Source: Mesorhizobium sp. M2E.F.Ca.ET.219.01.1.1
GTDB lineage: Bacteria; Pseudomonadota; Alphaproteobacteria; Rhizobiales; Rhizobiaceae
Assembly: GCF_004016445.2 (NCBI RefSeq)
Contig: NZ_SADT02000002.1
Location: 1,178,001-1,242,000, forward strand
DNA length: 64,000 nt
Reading direction: 5' to 3'
Positions 29,484 to 39,454 of this stretch are shown here, one piece after another. The notes below the pieces were generated by a model, which worked only from the letters and a program-made list of their open reading frames with translations, was not told the DNA's origin and ran no database searches. Each line of letters starts with the position of its first letter. Position 1 is the stretch's first letter. The position numbers were made by a program, and so were the translations under genes.

Positions 29484-29522
29484 AAAAAGCCCGCCATGCC
29501 GAAGAGGCATGGCGGGCTTTTT
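29484..29522. terminator. Strong bidirectional terminator
   Basis: AAAAAGCCCGCCATGCC pairs perfectly with GGCATGGCGGGCTTTTT around a GAAGA loop, giving a 17-bp stem with A and T tracts on both sides. Confidence 0.9.
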
Positions 29523-29655
29523 TGCGTTCAGGATGCTTCACGGAGCCAGGGCGGTTCAGACCTCTGATGGAAACGCTGAACCGCTCCAGGTATCGATCCA
29601 GGCAAATTCCGCGCGGAAAACCGCGGCGCGCTTCCCCCGAATTGCCTTGGGCGGC

Positions 29656-29850
29656 TCAGCCCTTGGCGCGGCGGCTTTCATGTTCGTGGCTGCCGATCCA
29701 GTGGGCACGGATGCGGTCGCTGGCCTCGAGATAAGCCATGTCGATGAGATAGGTCAGGAGTTTTTCGCCGTCGGCTTCGGCCTTCTGGCGAAGTTCTCGC
29801 AATATCCCCTGCGCAAACTGCAGGTTTTCCATTTTGCTAGGCTGGTCCAT
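29656..29850 (-). CDS. Small hypothetical protein
   Basis: A 64-residue protein, MDQPSKMENLQFAQGILREL then RQKAEADGEKLLTYLIDMAY and a C-terminus with His/Arg. It is a helical, cytosolic-looking protein similar in layout to small rhizobial proteins with a Y-L-I-x-M-A-Y helix. The ATG is preceded by GGGGGG. Family unknown. Confidence 0.65.
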   Translation of the reverse strand: MDQPSKMENLQFAQGILRELRQKAEADGEKLLTYLIDMAYLEASDRIRAHWIGSHEHESRRAKG

Positions 29851-29983
29851 GGGTGCCCCCCAAATGTCTGCGCGATAAGTCTGGATCACTATGCTTGCAT
29901 GAAAGTTGTGGCGTCGTGCGCGGTGTAGCTGCACTCGGTTGCACTGACGCCGGGCCAACGAACCTGTTGGACATTGTGCGGAA

Positions 29984-30280
29984 ATGTCGATATTTTACGC
30001 GCCCAATCGGATAGCGACCATGAACGAAGACGAGGGCAGCACTCCTGACAAGTTGCAAGCCATGCTTGACGTGATTGCCAGGAGCGAGCCCTCGGTCGAG
30101 AACGGGCAAGTCGATTTCGGCCGGTTGAAAGCCGATGCGGTCCGGGCAGCCGGGGTGCTGATCGAATTTTACGGCGATGCGGCGCTTGAGCGCGCCAGGC
30201 TCATCGAGCACCGATCGCCCCAATCGCATTTCGCGCGCATGGTCACGGCTGAGGTCGGCAGACGCGGCAAGCGAAGCTGA
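29984..30280 (+). CDS. Small hypothetical protein
   Basis: A 98-residue protein with possible starts at 29984 and 30020 (MNEDEGSTPDKLQAMLDVIA). The core is helical with VDFGRLKADAVRAAGVLIEF and a basic tail. No hydrophobic span. Shine-Dalgarno evidence is weak for both starts. Family unknown. Confidence 0.6.
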   Translation: MSIFYAPNRIATMNEDEGSTPDKLQAMLDVIARSEPSVENGQVDFGRLKADAVRAAGVLIEFYGDAALERARLIEHRSPQSHFARMVTAEVGRRGKRS

Positions 30281-30306
30281 CCCGCAAACGATCGGCGGAA
30301 GCTGCC

Positions 30307-30876
30307 TCAGGACGATCTTCGCCTCCTCAGCCTTCCGTCAAGCCGCTGCTCGACCTCTTCCTCGACGTTGTCCAGAAGATAGGACAATATGTCGTGTCCG
30401 ATCGATCGCGCGATGTCCTTGGCCTGTTCGACGTGATTGTGGATCTCGCGTAGCGACTGTTCCTCGCAGGTGGCATCCTTCGTCAGATCGACGAACCAGC
30501 CAGGGTAGAGTGCTGCCTCGCCTACGCCATCTACGTAACATTGGCCGACGGCCAGGATCTTGCGCAGCCCCATCTTTTCCGACCGGACCTTGTAGACTTC
30601 CCTGAAGCCCGATTTGCGTTCTATCGCCTTGCGGATCGCCAATCGGACCCTGGGCCGGTCATCCACATCGATGCTTTGCATGCACCGTTCCAACGATGCG
30701 CCATGCGAGAATTCGTCGAGTGTCAGCCCGAAATAATCTGAAAGGTTGGCGTCGCCATAGACGCGGTCACGCTTGACGTCCCAGGTCCAGAACCCGTCAA
30801 TCGGTGGATACCGCATATGCATGTTTCGGCCGTGCTCAGTCGCCGACGTCATGAAAACCGCCCCGTCCGGTTTCAA
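30307..30876 (-). CDS. PAS-domain protein without output domain
   Basis: A 189-residue protein. A PAS fold covers residues about 25-130: FWTWDVKRDRVYGDANLSDY, the PAS-type Y-F-G-L-T-L-D-E-F, and a PAC-like VRLAIRKAIERKSGFREVYK. A helical segment (EEQSLREIHNHVEQAKDIAR) follows, and it ends in an Arg-rich tail with no kinase, GGDEF or REC domain. It may be a sensory partner for another kinase. Alternative start at 30852. The H-N-H-V phrase is not a kinase H-box because no ATPase domain follows. Confidence 0.7.
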   Translation of the reverse strand: MKPDGAVFMTSATEHGRNMHMRYPPIDGFWTWDVKRDRVYGDANLSDYFGLTLDEFSHGASLERCMQSIDVDDRPRVRLAIRKAIERKSGFREVYKVRSEKMGLRKILAVGQCYVDGVGEAALYPGWFVDLTKDATCEEQSLREIHNHVEQAKDIARSIGHDILSYLLDNVEEEVEQRLDGRLRRRRSS

Positions 30877-31349
30877 GATTCGGCAGCACTATGTAACAAA
30901 AAATGAAAGAAACAAAGGTGGCCTTTTGTACAAGGTCTGAAATCATAAGGCTTATTGCCCATGGCAATTCCGGCGTCGTATTTTGATACAACCAGAAGGG
31001 AAATTGTCTAAAAAATTTCTTAAGCTTAAAGAATTTTCACGCCGATATTTCAATTGCAGCCTGACAATTGATGTGATGAACACAGGGGCCGAGAGGAGAA
31101 GCAAACCAAAAGGTTGTATTAGGAAAAGGCGTGGCTAAAATTCTCGTATTCCGCCAAGCCGGTAAAGCTCCATGTATGCTGCTGCCTGAAACGCGCAGGT
31201 CCGAACTCATCGCGAAATGCTATCGGCGGCCGACTAACCGGCAAACCTACCGGTGGTTGAAAAGAGACGGAGTTTTGGAGAAACGCTTGGCATTCCAATC
31301 GGCAACCGGCCATTTCCAAGTGGCGCTGGAGGGGTCCCTGGACTGCAGG
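30877..31349. other. AT-rich region without a convincing gene
   Basis: 473 bp. The first 250 bp are the most AT-rich stretch of the window, with A/T runs and CTTAAGCTTAAAG near 31020, likely holding promoter elements for the PAS gene. A GTG-start frame at 31131-31391 (MAKILVFRQAGKAPC) is open but has mixed codon bias and no clear ribosome site, so it is not called. Confidence 0.5.
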
Positions 31350-31829
31350 TCATTGCCGTTCAGACTTAAGTCCGCCGGCAGCACCACCTAGGCCGACCTT
31401 TGCTGCGGCCCCGGGGTCGATATCATCGCCGGCAACCGAATCAACGGCGACCCGGTCATGCTCGAACTGATGCGCCGCGGGGAGGGGCTGCTGCCAGGAT
31501 TCGCGCCGTCCGATCCAGAGCTCGTAGTCCGGCACCAGCCCTTCAGTCGGCGCGACGTCAAGGCTGCCGATCGTGACCTCGACTTCGTCTTCGCCGACGA
31601 ACGGAACGCGGCTTCCGCAGGTAGGGCAAAAACTTCGAGCGCCATAGGTGCTGGTGATTCCGCTGGTTTCGAACGCTTGAAGCGGCCATACGGCATAGGC
31701 ATGGAAAGCCGATCCGCTTGTCTTGCGGCAATCCTTGCAGTGGCAGAGGCCGACCCGGCGTGGCTCGCCGGCCACGCTGAACTGCACGCCGCCGCACAGG
31801 CAACTGCCGGTGCGCGCGATTTCGGGCAT
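31350..31829 (-). CDS. GFA-domain protein (second paralogue)
   Basis: A 159-residue protein. Zinc-binding motifs GSCLCGGVQFSV, CHCKDCRKTSGSAF and FCPTCGSRVPF match the CENP-V/GFA family; YELWIGRRESW is the usual end of the fold. The last 40 residues (from about QFEHDR) are Ala/Gly-rich, poorly structured and unlike the family, so the ancestral stop may have been lost. The start at 31829 (MPEIARTGSC) is preferred over upstream in-frame codons. Substrate unknown. Confidence 0.82.
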   Translation of the reverse strand: MPEIARTGSCLCGGVQFSVAGEPRRVGLCHCKDCRKTSGSAFHAYAVWPLQAFETSGITSTYGARSFCPTCGSRVPFVGEDEVEVTIGSLDVAPTEGLVPDYELWIGRRESWQQPLPAAHQFEHDRVAVDSVAGDDIDPGAAAKVGLGGAAGGLKSERQ

Positions 31830-31943
31830 CGCCGTTCCTCCCGCTGTTACACGCAGAATCAAGTCGCGGCCGGCCAATTCTGCTGCTGGCTCCTACAACC
31901 CGCATGAGGTTGCTATGGTTCCGCACGGGATCGCAAGAGGCGG

Positions 31944-32252
31944 CTATCGGTCGGGAAGGTCGACCGGCTCCTCGCACCGATAGACGCGGCACTCGCCGTC
32001 CTTGGCGGGAACGGTCGTCGATATTGGCACTTCCGGCCAGTCGCACTCATTGCCGAATTGCCGCACGAAGCGGTCATAAGTGTCCGGACCGGTGGTCAAA
32101 ACCACCGCATGGTCGCTTTTGATCAGCGCCTGCGTCTGCGCGCAAGTCATGGCGCGCGTATCCGGCCGGGCGTGGGCGGCGTTTGCCGCGCAGAGCAGCG
32201 TGGACGCGCTCAACAAGTTGCCGGCGAGGAATGCGATCGACGGGGTTCTCAT
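31944..32252 (-). CDS. Small secreted Cys-containing protein
   Basis: A 102-residue exported protein with signal peptide MRTPSIAFLAGNLLSASTLL (cleavage near AHA-R). The mature part has four Cys: MTCAQTQALIKSDHAVVLTT, then a TYDRFVRQFGNEC and ECRVYRCEEP. This C-A-x-x-x-x-L-I...VVLxTGxxTYDRFV pattern occurs in a widespread rhizobial periplasmic family of unknown function; two disulfides are likely. Confidence 0.78.
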   Translation of the reverse strand: MRTPSIAFLAGNLLSASTLLCAANAAHARPDTRAMTCAQTQALIKSDHAVVLTTGPDTYDRFVRQFGNECDWPEVPISTTVPAKDGECRVYRCEEPVDLPDR

Positions 32253-32295
32253 GGACACCAGGCTTCGGGTTTTCCGTGCCGAATATGGACCGCGG

Positions 32296-32463
32296 CTAAA
32301 AGACCGCAAGATATTTGAGCAACGAAATGATACCGATGATGATGACGATGATCTGCGCGATCTGCCGCGCGCGGGCATCGAGCGGCAAGCGCTGCACGAG
32401 ATAGAGCACCAGGATCACCACCAGGAAGGTGATCAGGATGCCGATGAGTACCGATACGCCCAT
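32296..32463 (-). CDS. Thivi_2564-type small membrane protein
   Basis: A 55-residue protein: MGVSVLIGILITFLVVILVL, a short basic loop (QRLPLDARARQ), then a second hydrophobic helix and a KYLAVF end. Two helices joined by a 'LP-D-x-R' loop fit the Thivi_2564 membrane-protein family. GGAGG sits correctly before the ATG. A loose EcfG-type promoter lies at 32511-32536. Confidence 0.78.
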   Translation of the reverse strand: MGVSVLIGILITFLVVILVLYLVQRLPLDARARQIAQIIVIIIGIISLLKYLAVF

Positions 32464-32510
32464 AAGCGAGCCTCCGTTGTCCCCGGGATTACCCTAACCG
32501 GGCTGCCCCA

Positions 32511-32536
32511 AACGTCGCGCATCTGAAAATGGTTCC
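32511..32536 (-). promoter_or_regulatory. Loose EcfG-type promoter (18-base spacer)
   Basis: Minus-strand GGAAC (32536-32532), 18 bases, GTT (32513-32511), equal to GGAAC-N17-CGTT. It points at the 55-residue membrane protein gene. Confidence 0.5.
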
Positions 32537-32549
32537 GCGAGAGCGAAGT

Positions 32550-32574
32550 GGAACGGGAGATATGGCGCAGCGTT
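32550..32574 (+). promoter_or_regulatory. EcfG-type promoter
   Basis: GGAAC 32550-32554, 17 bases, GTT 32572-32574, before the small gene at 32607. Confidence 0.7.
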
Positions 32575-32606
32575 GTTCAGCATCTTTGAATATTCAGGAT
32601 GCGAAC

Positions 32607-32744
32607 ATGAAGGACATATTAAGCACGGCGGCCATCATTGCGTCGATCGCGATTGCGATCGCGCTTTTGTTTTTGGTCCCGATCAGACTTGAAGCCAATC
32701 CCGGTCCGCCGATCGTGTCATCCCACTCGGCCAGGGCGGAATAG
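32607..32744 (+). CDS. 45-residue membrane peptide
   Basis: MKDILSTAAIIASIAIAIAL followed by LFLVPIRLEANPG and a Ser-rich tail: one hydrophobic helix or uncleaved signal anchor. AGGATG lies upstream of the ATG. The EcfG-type promoter just upstream supports it being a stress-induced small membrane protein. Confidence 0.68.
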   Translation: MKDILSTAAIIASIAIAIALLFLVPIRLEANPGPPIVSSHSARAE

Positions 32745-32763
32745 CGTCGGCCCGGAGCCGAGT

Positions 32764-32788
32764 GGAACATGCGCGCCTCTTGCGAGTT
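32764..32788 (+). promoter_or_regulatory. EcfG-type promoter
   Basis: GGAAC 32764-32768, 17 bases, GTT 32786-32788, before the DUF3309 gene at 32839. Confidence 0.72.
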
Positions 32789-32838
32789 GATTTCGTGATG
32801 AAAAGCGCCCGGTTGCGCTTCAGAGAGAGGAAGAGAAC

Positions 32839-33003
32839 ATGGGTCTCGGCACAATTCTTATCATCATTCTCATTCTGGCCTTGCTTGGCGGATTCAGCGG
32901 CCTGGGCGGCGGGCCGTTCTACGGCACGGGCTATTATGGCGGCGGCGGTCTCGGGTTGGTTCTTGTCATCGTCATTATTCTGGTCGTGCTTGGACGGATC
33001 TGA
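32839..33003 (+). CDS. DUF3309 family membrane protein
   Basis: A 54-residue protein, MGLGTILIIILILALLGGFS then a Gly/Tyr-rich linker (GTGYYGGGGLG) and a second hydrophobic helix ending VVLGRI. This is the standard DUF3309 pattern, common in Proteobacteria and often stress-induced. GGAAGAG precedes the ATG. Function unknown. Confidence 0.88.
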   Translation: MGLGTILIIILILALLGGFSGLGGGPFYGTGYYGGGGLGLVLVIVIILVVLGRI

Positions 33004-33032
33004 GAACGGCCAGAGCAGTCAGATCGGACAAA

Positions 33033-34892
33033 TCAGGCCAGCGCGTCCCTGAGCTTCGCCGCCAATTGTTCCAGCGTGAACGGCTTGGCGATGAAGTGCA
33101 CATCGTGGTCGAGCACGCCATTGTGCACGACGGCGTTGCGCGTGAAGCCGGTCATGAACACCACTTTCAGGGAGAGGGATTGCCTGCGCGCCTGTTCGGC
33201 GAGTTGCCGGCCATTCATGCCCGGCATCACGATATCCGTCAGCATCAGCACGATAGCGGCGTTCTCACCGAGTTTTTGTAAGGCTTCATCACCGCCCGCG
33301 GCTTCGATGACGGTATAGCCGAGCTCCAGCAAGGCAGCGGCCGTCGAAGCGCGCACGCGGGCATCGTCCTCGACGAGCAGCACGGTTTCGGTTGCCGGAA
33401 CATCGCTCCTGCTGCCGGCCTTCACCGGCTGCGCCGCTTCCTCCGGCCCGGTGAAGCGCGGAAGATAGATCTTGATTGTCGTGCCTTCGCCGGGCTCCGA
33501 ATAGATTTTGACGTGTCCGCCGGATTGCTTGACGAAGCCGAACACCTGGCTGAGTCCGAGCCCTGTTCCCTTGGCTGCGGGCTTGGTGGTGAAGAATGGC
33601 TCGAAAGCCTTGGCCATGATGTCCGCCGGCATGCCCGTGCCGGTATCCGTCACCGCGATCATGACATACTGACCGGCCTTCACTTGGGGATGCGCCGCCG
33701 CATAGGCCTCGTCGAGATGGCAGTTGGCGGTCTCGATGGTGAGCTTGCCCTCTTCATCCATGGCGTCGCGCGCGTTGACCGCCAGGTTGATGATCGCGTT
33801 CTCGAGCTGGGTCGGGTCGGCGTGCGTCTTCCAAAGCCCGCCCGCCAGCACCGTTTCGATCTCGATCGCATGGCCGAGCGTGCGCCGCAAAAGGTCCGAC
33901 ATGCCGGTGACAAGGCGATTGGCATCGACGATCTGGGGCGCCAGCGGCTGCTGCCTGGAAAAGGCAAGCAGCCTGGCGGTGAGGTTGGCGGCGCGTGCCG
34001 CGGCATCTGCCGCCGCCTCGACGAAGCTCAGCACGTCGTGCTCGCCGCGAGCGAGCTTGCGCTGCGCGAGGTTCATGGCACTAGTGATGACGGCCAGCAT
34101 ATTGTTGAAATCATGCGCGATGCCGCCCGTGAGCTGACCCACCGCCTCCATCTTTTGCGCCTGGCGAAGCTGCGACTCCGCCTTCTCACGTGTTTCGATC
34201 TCGTTGAGCAGCGCCGTATTCTTGGCGCTCGATGCGTCCTGCGCGGCGGCCACCTCCCGGAAGCGGCGGCTGGATTGGCGAATCGTGTAGATGCCGAGCA
34301 GCAAGATGCCCAGCAGCGCCGCGAACGAGCCGACGCGCAGCCAGCCTTCGATCTGTTCCATCCGCTCGGCACGGGCAGCGAGGCTCGCGCCGTCGATGCG
34401 CCGGATCGCATCGATGTTGGCGCGGATCTGGTCCATGTCCAGCTTGCCCCTGCCGCCGCGCACGATGTCCAGCGCTTTCGCCGTGTTGCCCGTGTCGTAG
34501 AGCCTGATCGTCTCAGCGAGCTCCGCTTGCTCGTGGGCAAGCGCGTCCTTGATGCCGACCACCTGTTGCGCCCGATCGCTGCCGACCGGAAACTTCTCAT
34601 CGACGCGCTTGAGCAGCGCCGGCAGCGCCTCGACCGCATGCTGATACGGCAGGAGATAACTCTTCTCGCCTGTAAGCAGATAGCCCCGCTGGCCGGTTTC
34701 GGCGTCTTGAGCCAGCGAAAGCACGCTCGACAGCAATTGCTGGGTTTCGATCGCTTCGCGGCTGGCGTTGCGGTCGGCGATCTGCGCTTCGGCGAGAATG
34801 GCGCGAGCGGTTATGATCAGCGCGACAACGGCAAAGCCGGCAAGAAGCGGAAGCGCTTGCCATCGCAGGGCGCGTCGCAGTCGGACGATCAT
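33033..34892 (-). CDS. CHASE3 hybrid sensor histidine kinase
   Basis: A 619-residue membrane kinase. N-terminal TM (residues about 12-32), CHASE3 sensory domain (residues about 40-170, with AQDAETGQRGYLLTGEKSYL), a second TM around 190-210, then a coiled coil. HisKA box AVGQLTGGIAHDFNNMLAVI with the phospho-His, HATPase with N-box NLAVNARDAMD and G-boxes DTGTGMP and GTGLGLSQVFG. A C-terminal receiver domain (from TVLLVEDDARVR, phospho-Asp in LMLTDIVMPGMNG) completes a hybrid kinase. The start at 34892 is chosen because the TM begins just after. No partner gene is adjacent. Confidence 0.92.
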   Translation of the reverse strand: MIVRLRRALRWQALPLLAGFAVVALIITARAILAEAQIADRNASREAIETQQLLSSVLSLAQDAETGQRGYLLTGEKSYLLPYQHAVEALPALLKRVDEKFPVGSDRAQQVVGIKDALAHEQAELAETIRLYDTGNTAKALDIVRGGRGKLDMDQIRANIDAIRRIDGASLAARAERMEQIEGWLRVGSFAALLGILLLGIYTIRQSSRRFREVAAAQDASSAKNTALLNEIETREKAESQLRQAQKMEAVGQLTGGIAHDFNNMLAVITSAMNLAQRKLARGEHDVLSFVEAAADAAARAANLTARLLAFSRQQPLAPQIVDANRLVTGMSDLLRRTLGHAIEIETVLAGGLWKTHADPTQLENAIINLAVNARDAMDEEGKLTIETANCHLDEAYAAAHPQVKAGQYVMIAVTDTGTGMPADIMAKAFEPFFTTKPAAKGTGLGLSQVFGFVKQSGGHVKIYSEPGEGTTIKIYLPRFTGPEEAAQPVKAGSRSDVPATETVLLVEDDARVRASTAAALLELGYTVIEAAGGDEALQKLGENAAIVLMLTDIVMPGMNGRQLAEQARRQSLSLKVVFMTGFTRNAVVHNGVLDHDVHFIAKPFTLEQLAAKLRDALA

Positions 34893-35104
34893 TGCTTTGC
34901 AGTGGCCTGCGGAAAATCGTGAAATTCGCCAAGTGGTAGGCGCCGGTGAAGCGCAAGGCAATAGCCAAGTCCAAGCGACATGGATCGCAACAGCCCCGGC
35001 GGACCTGGCTATGTCAAACTTTAATGACGGCCGTCTTGAGCGATGCCAGAGTAAAGGATTCCGCTTTGGCGACGCTGTGATCTATTGGCGGCCGTCGGGT
35101 ACCG

Positions 35105-35317
35105 TTAGCTGCCGCGCCCGCTGCATTCGAGACAGGCGATGCTGTGTCCTGGGCAGTTAAGCCGGTGCGTGCCCTCCGGGCAGCAATGGCCGTTCGAGCT
35201 CAGCCAGCGCGCGCAAACGAAAACTTTTTTGGCCCCGTGACAGCGGGGGCATTCCTGCGGACGCATCAGTTCCTCCCGCGATGGGACGCGACGTTCCGCT
35301 TCAACGACCGTGTTCAT
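35105..35317 (-). CDS. Small zinc-ribbon-like Cys-rich protein
   Basis: A 70-residue protein with six to seven Cys: ECPRCHGAKKVFVC, then HCCPEGTHRLNCPGHS and ACLECSGRGS. The CxxCxGxK and CxxCxGxG motifs are those of the DnaJ central domain, so it probably binds zinc. N-terminus MNTVVEAERRVPSREELMRP is charged. Its role (chaperone-like or protein-binding) is unknown. Confidence 0.72.
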   Translation of the reverse strand: MNTVVEAERRVPSREELMRPQECPRCHGAKKVFVCARWLSSNGHCCPEGTHRLNCPGHSIACLECSGRGS

Positions 35318-35527
35318 CCGTTTAGTCCCCAACGCCTGGATTATCGGTCAGATATGTTAATTCACTGTTCTTTACATTAGGGTTTATGAATGTGAAAGCC
35401 ATGAAAGCGTCATCACGCTTTGGTGCGCTTGCACACTTTCCCTTTCCGACGCCGTTGCTAAATGTGAGGCCGCCCGTCCTCCGGCCGATTCTGGCGGACA
35501 GGGCAGGCAACGGGAAACCTTCTTGCG

Positions 35528-36754
35528 ATGACATGGACCGGCGCGGGCGCGCTTTTAATCCTCGTGCTTACCTATGCCGGTGTCGCGGTCGGCCGCATTC
35601 CCGGGCTGCGCCTCGACCGCGCCGGGATCGCGCTGCTCGGCGGTGCCGCCATGATCGCCATCGGCGCGATCGGCATCGAGGATGCCTACAAGGCCATCAA
35701 ATTCGACACCATCACGCTGCTCCTCGGCATGATGATCGTGGTCGCGCATCTGAAGGTTTCGGGCGCGTTTCGTGCACTTGGCGGCTTTGCTATCGAACAC
35801 GCCCATGCGCCCTTCATGCTTCTGGTCATGGTGACGCTGTTGACCGGCGTGCTCTCGGCCTTCCTGGTCAATGACGCGATCTGCCTGGTGATGGCGCCTA
35901 TCGTCGTCCATGTCACCCGCGTCATCAACCGCAATCCGGTGCCTTACCTCATCGCCACCTGCACGGCCTCGAACTGCGGCAGCGTCGCCACCATCACCGG
36001 CAATCCGCAGAACATGGTGATCGGCGCGCTGTCCGGCATTTCCTATCCGGCTTTCACGCTGGCGCTGGCGCCGGTGGCCCTGTTCGGTCTGCTCTGCGTC
36101 ATCGTCATCATACGCATCGTCTACCGCGCCGAATTCTCCCGCCCCGCCGAACTCAGCCCGGAAGTGTATCGAGGCCGCATGCTGCCCGGACAGGTGCTGA
36201 AGGCCACCATCGTCTGCGTGCTGCTGGCGCTCGCTTTCTTCGCCGGCGTTCCCGTCGCCAAAGCGGCGCTGATTGCCGGCGCTTTCCTGCTGGTCACCCG
36301 GGCAATCAAGCCTCGGCGCATCTATCGCGAGATCGATGGGCCGCTGCTCTTCATGTTCGCCGGCCTGTTCGTGGTGGTGGCGGGAGCCGAGCGCACGCTG
36401 CTCACGCCCGACATGATCGCCTGGGCGAAGAACATCGGCCTCGACGATGTCTGGCGGCTTTCCGGCTTCACCGCGGTGCTTTCCAATGTCATGAGCAATG
36501 TGCCGGCGGTGCTGGCGTTGCGCCCCTTCATTCCCGGGCTGGAGAACCCGGAGCGCGCCTGGCTGGTCGTGGCGATGAGCTCGACACTGGCCGGCAATTT
36601 CACGCTGCTCGGCTCGGTCGCCAACCTGATCGTCGCCGAGCAAGCGAAGGCTGCCGGCAAGGAGCTTTCCTTCTCCGCCTTCTTCAAGGTTGGCCTGCCG
36701 CTGACGCTGGTGACGCTTCTCGCCGGCACCGCCTGGCTGGCGTTCACCTTCTAG
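35528..36754 (+). CDS. Anion transporter of the ArsB/NhaD/SLC13 (IT) superfamily
   Basis: A 408-residue protein with about 11-12 hydrophobic helices and the superfamily phrases TITLLLGMMIVVAHLKVSGA, FLVNDAICLVMAPIVVHVTR and TASNCGSVATITGNPQNMVI; the later TLAGNFTLLGSVANLIVAE is the second half-site. These are the paired S/T-x-N-P and N-x-x-x-L-G motifs of ion-transporter re-entrant loops. It may move arsenite, citrate/dicarboxylate or Na+, but substrate cannot be told. There is no ArsR or ArsC neighbour. Confidence 0.85.
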   Translation: MTWTGAGALLILVLTYAGVAVGRIPGLRLDRAGIALLGGAAMIAIGAIGIEDAYKAIKFDTITLLLGMMIVVAHLKVSGAFRALGGFAIEHAHAPFMLLVMVTLLTGVLSAFLVNDAICLVMAPIVVHVTRVINRNPVPYLIATCTASNCGSVATITGNPQNMVIGALSGISYPAFTLALAPVALFGLLCVIVIIRIVYRAEFSRPAELSPEVYRGRMLPGQVLKATIVCVLLALAFFAGVPVAKAALIAGAFLLVTRAIKPRRIYREIDGPLLFMFAGLFVVVAGAERTLLTPDMIAWAKNIGLDDVWRLSGFTAVLSNVMSNVPAVLALRPFIPGLENPERAWLVVAMSSTLAGNFTLLGSVANLIVAEQAKAAGKELSFSAFFKVGLPLTLVTLLAGTAWLAFTF

Positions 36755-36772
36755 CCGCCGAGCTTCCTCAAG

Positions 36773-36796
36773 CTCGAAGATATTCTCGAAGATATT
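36773..36796 (+). repeat. 12-bp tandem repeat upstream of lacI-type gene
   Basis: CTCGAAGATATT occurs twice back to back (36773-36784, 36785-36796), just before the LacI operator. Confidence 0.8.
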
Positions 36797-36808
36797 CTGC
36801 GCAAAGTC

Positions 36809-36835
36809 ATCGAAACGATTGCGCAAACGTTTCGA
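36809..36835 (+). promoter_or_regulatory. LacI-family operator
   Basis: ATCGAAACG and ACGTTTCGAT form an inverted repeat, with a perfect core AAACGTTT at 36825-36832. This is a typical LacI/GalR half-site arrangement, 90 bp upstream of the regulator start. Confidence 0.6.
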
Positions 36836-36926
36836 TCTCTCTATGGTTCGTTCAGATCCGCCGGAGAGCGGACGGGAAACGCGAGATTAGGGAGGGAGCG
36901 CTTGCGAGCACTCCGCACGAGCCGCC

Positions 36927-37936
36927 ATGCCGACCATGGCTGAGGTCGCGCGCCGCGCCGGCGTCTCGGTTTCGACCGTCTCGCATGTTGTCAACCGCAC
37001 GCGTTTCGTCTCGCCCGAAAAGGCGCAGCTCGTCAACGATGCCATTGCCGCCATGGGCTATCAGCCCAATGAGCTGGCGCGCTCGCTGAAAGTCGCCTCG
37101 ACCAACAGCGTCGGGCTCGCCATTTCGGCCATTTCCAATCCCTACTTCACCGATATCATCTGCGCGGTCGAGGCAGAATGCGCGCGCCTTGGCCTGATGG
37201 TGTTCCTGTCGGATACGCAGGAAGACCCGGACCGCGAGCTTCAGGTCGTGCGCGCCTTCCACCAGCGCCGCGTCGACGGCGTCATCCTGGCGCCGTCCGG
37301 CTCGCCCGAGCGCGCGATCGCCTATCTCGCCGACAAGAAGCTGCCTTGCGTCTTGATCGACCGCTTCGCCGACGACCGCTTCGACCAGATCGGTGTCGAG
37401 AACGAGACAGCGATGCGGGCATTGATCGACCATGTCGCATCCTTCGGCCACCGGCGCATCGGCTACATCGCCGGCCAGCCGGGCCTCGCCACCACGCGCG
37501 AGCGCGTCGACGCGTTCCACGCCTCGCTCGCCGCCAATGGACTTGAATGCCCGCCGCACTATGTCTCGCCGGAGAATGTCGACACTGCGAGCGCCACGGC
37601 ATCGACGCATGCGATCCTGTCGCTGCCCGCGCCGCCCACCGCATTGGTCACCGGCAACAACATGACGACGATCGGGGCAGTCCGCGCTATCCGCGAGAAA
37701 GGTCTTTCGATCCCGCGCGACCTCTCGCTCGTCGGCTTCGACGATTTCGAATGGGCCGACTGCTTCGAGCCTAGGCTGACGCTGGTCGAACAGCCTTGCA
37801 CCGAGATCGGCCGCCAGGCGGCAACGCTGCTCAGCGAGCGCATCGCATCCAGCCATGCCCCGCCACGCGCTGTGCGGCTTAAAGCGACGCTGCAGGCCCG
37901 CGAATCCTGCGCGAGGCCGGTCAACAGGAGGTCGAT

Positions 37937-37940
<4 letters not shown>
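36927..37940 (+). CDS. LacI-family transcriptional regulator of a sugar ABC operon
   Basis: A 337-residue regulator: HTH MAEVARRAGVSVSTVSHVVN at residues about 4-23, hinge helix NELARSLKVAS, and a periplasmic-binding-protein-like sensor domain (AISAISNPYFTDIICAVEAE, then VFLSDTQEDPDRE and LVGFDDFEWADCFEP). It is the first gene of a four-gene operon, overlapping the ATPase gene by 4 nt, and probably autoregulates through the operator at 36809. Ligand is likely the transported sugar. Confidence 0.92.

Positions 37941-39453
<1,513 letters not shown>

Positions 39454-39454
<1 letters not shown>

Noticed and set aside
28820..29655. Possible tRNA or attachment site at the right end of the prophage
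   Set aside because: Only msrA and a terminator hairpin are present; no cloverleaf and no repeat matching the left boundary was seen.
31131..31391. 86-codon GTG-start frame
   Set aside because: Mixed codon bias, no clear Shine-Dalgarno, overlaps the end of the GFA gene on the other strand.
31897..31923. EcfG-like site before the second GFA gene
   Set aside because: GGAAC and GTT are present with 18 bases on the minus strand, but it lies 90 bp from the gene and matches only the loose form; left uncalled.
33513..34922. 469-codon plus-strand frame over the hybrid kinase
   Set aside because: The minus-strand kinase has all domain motifs; this frame does not.
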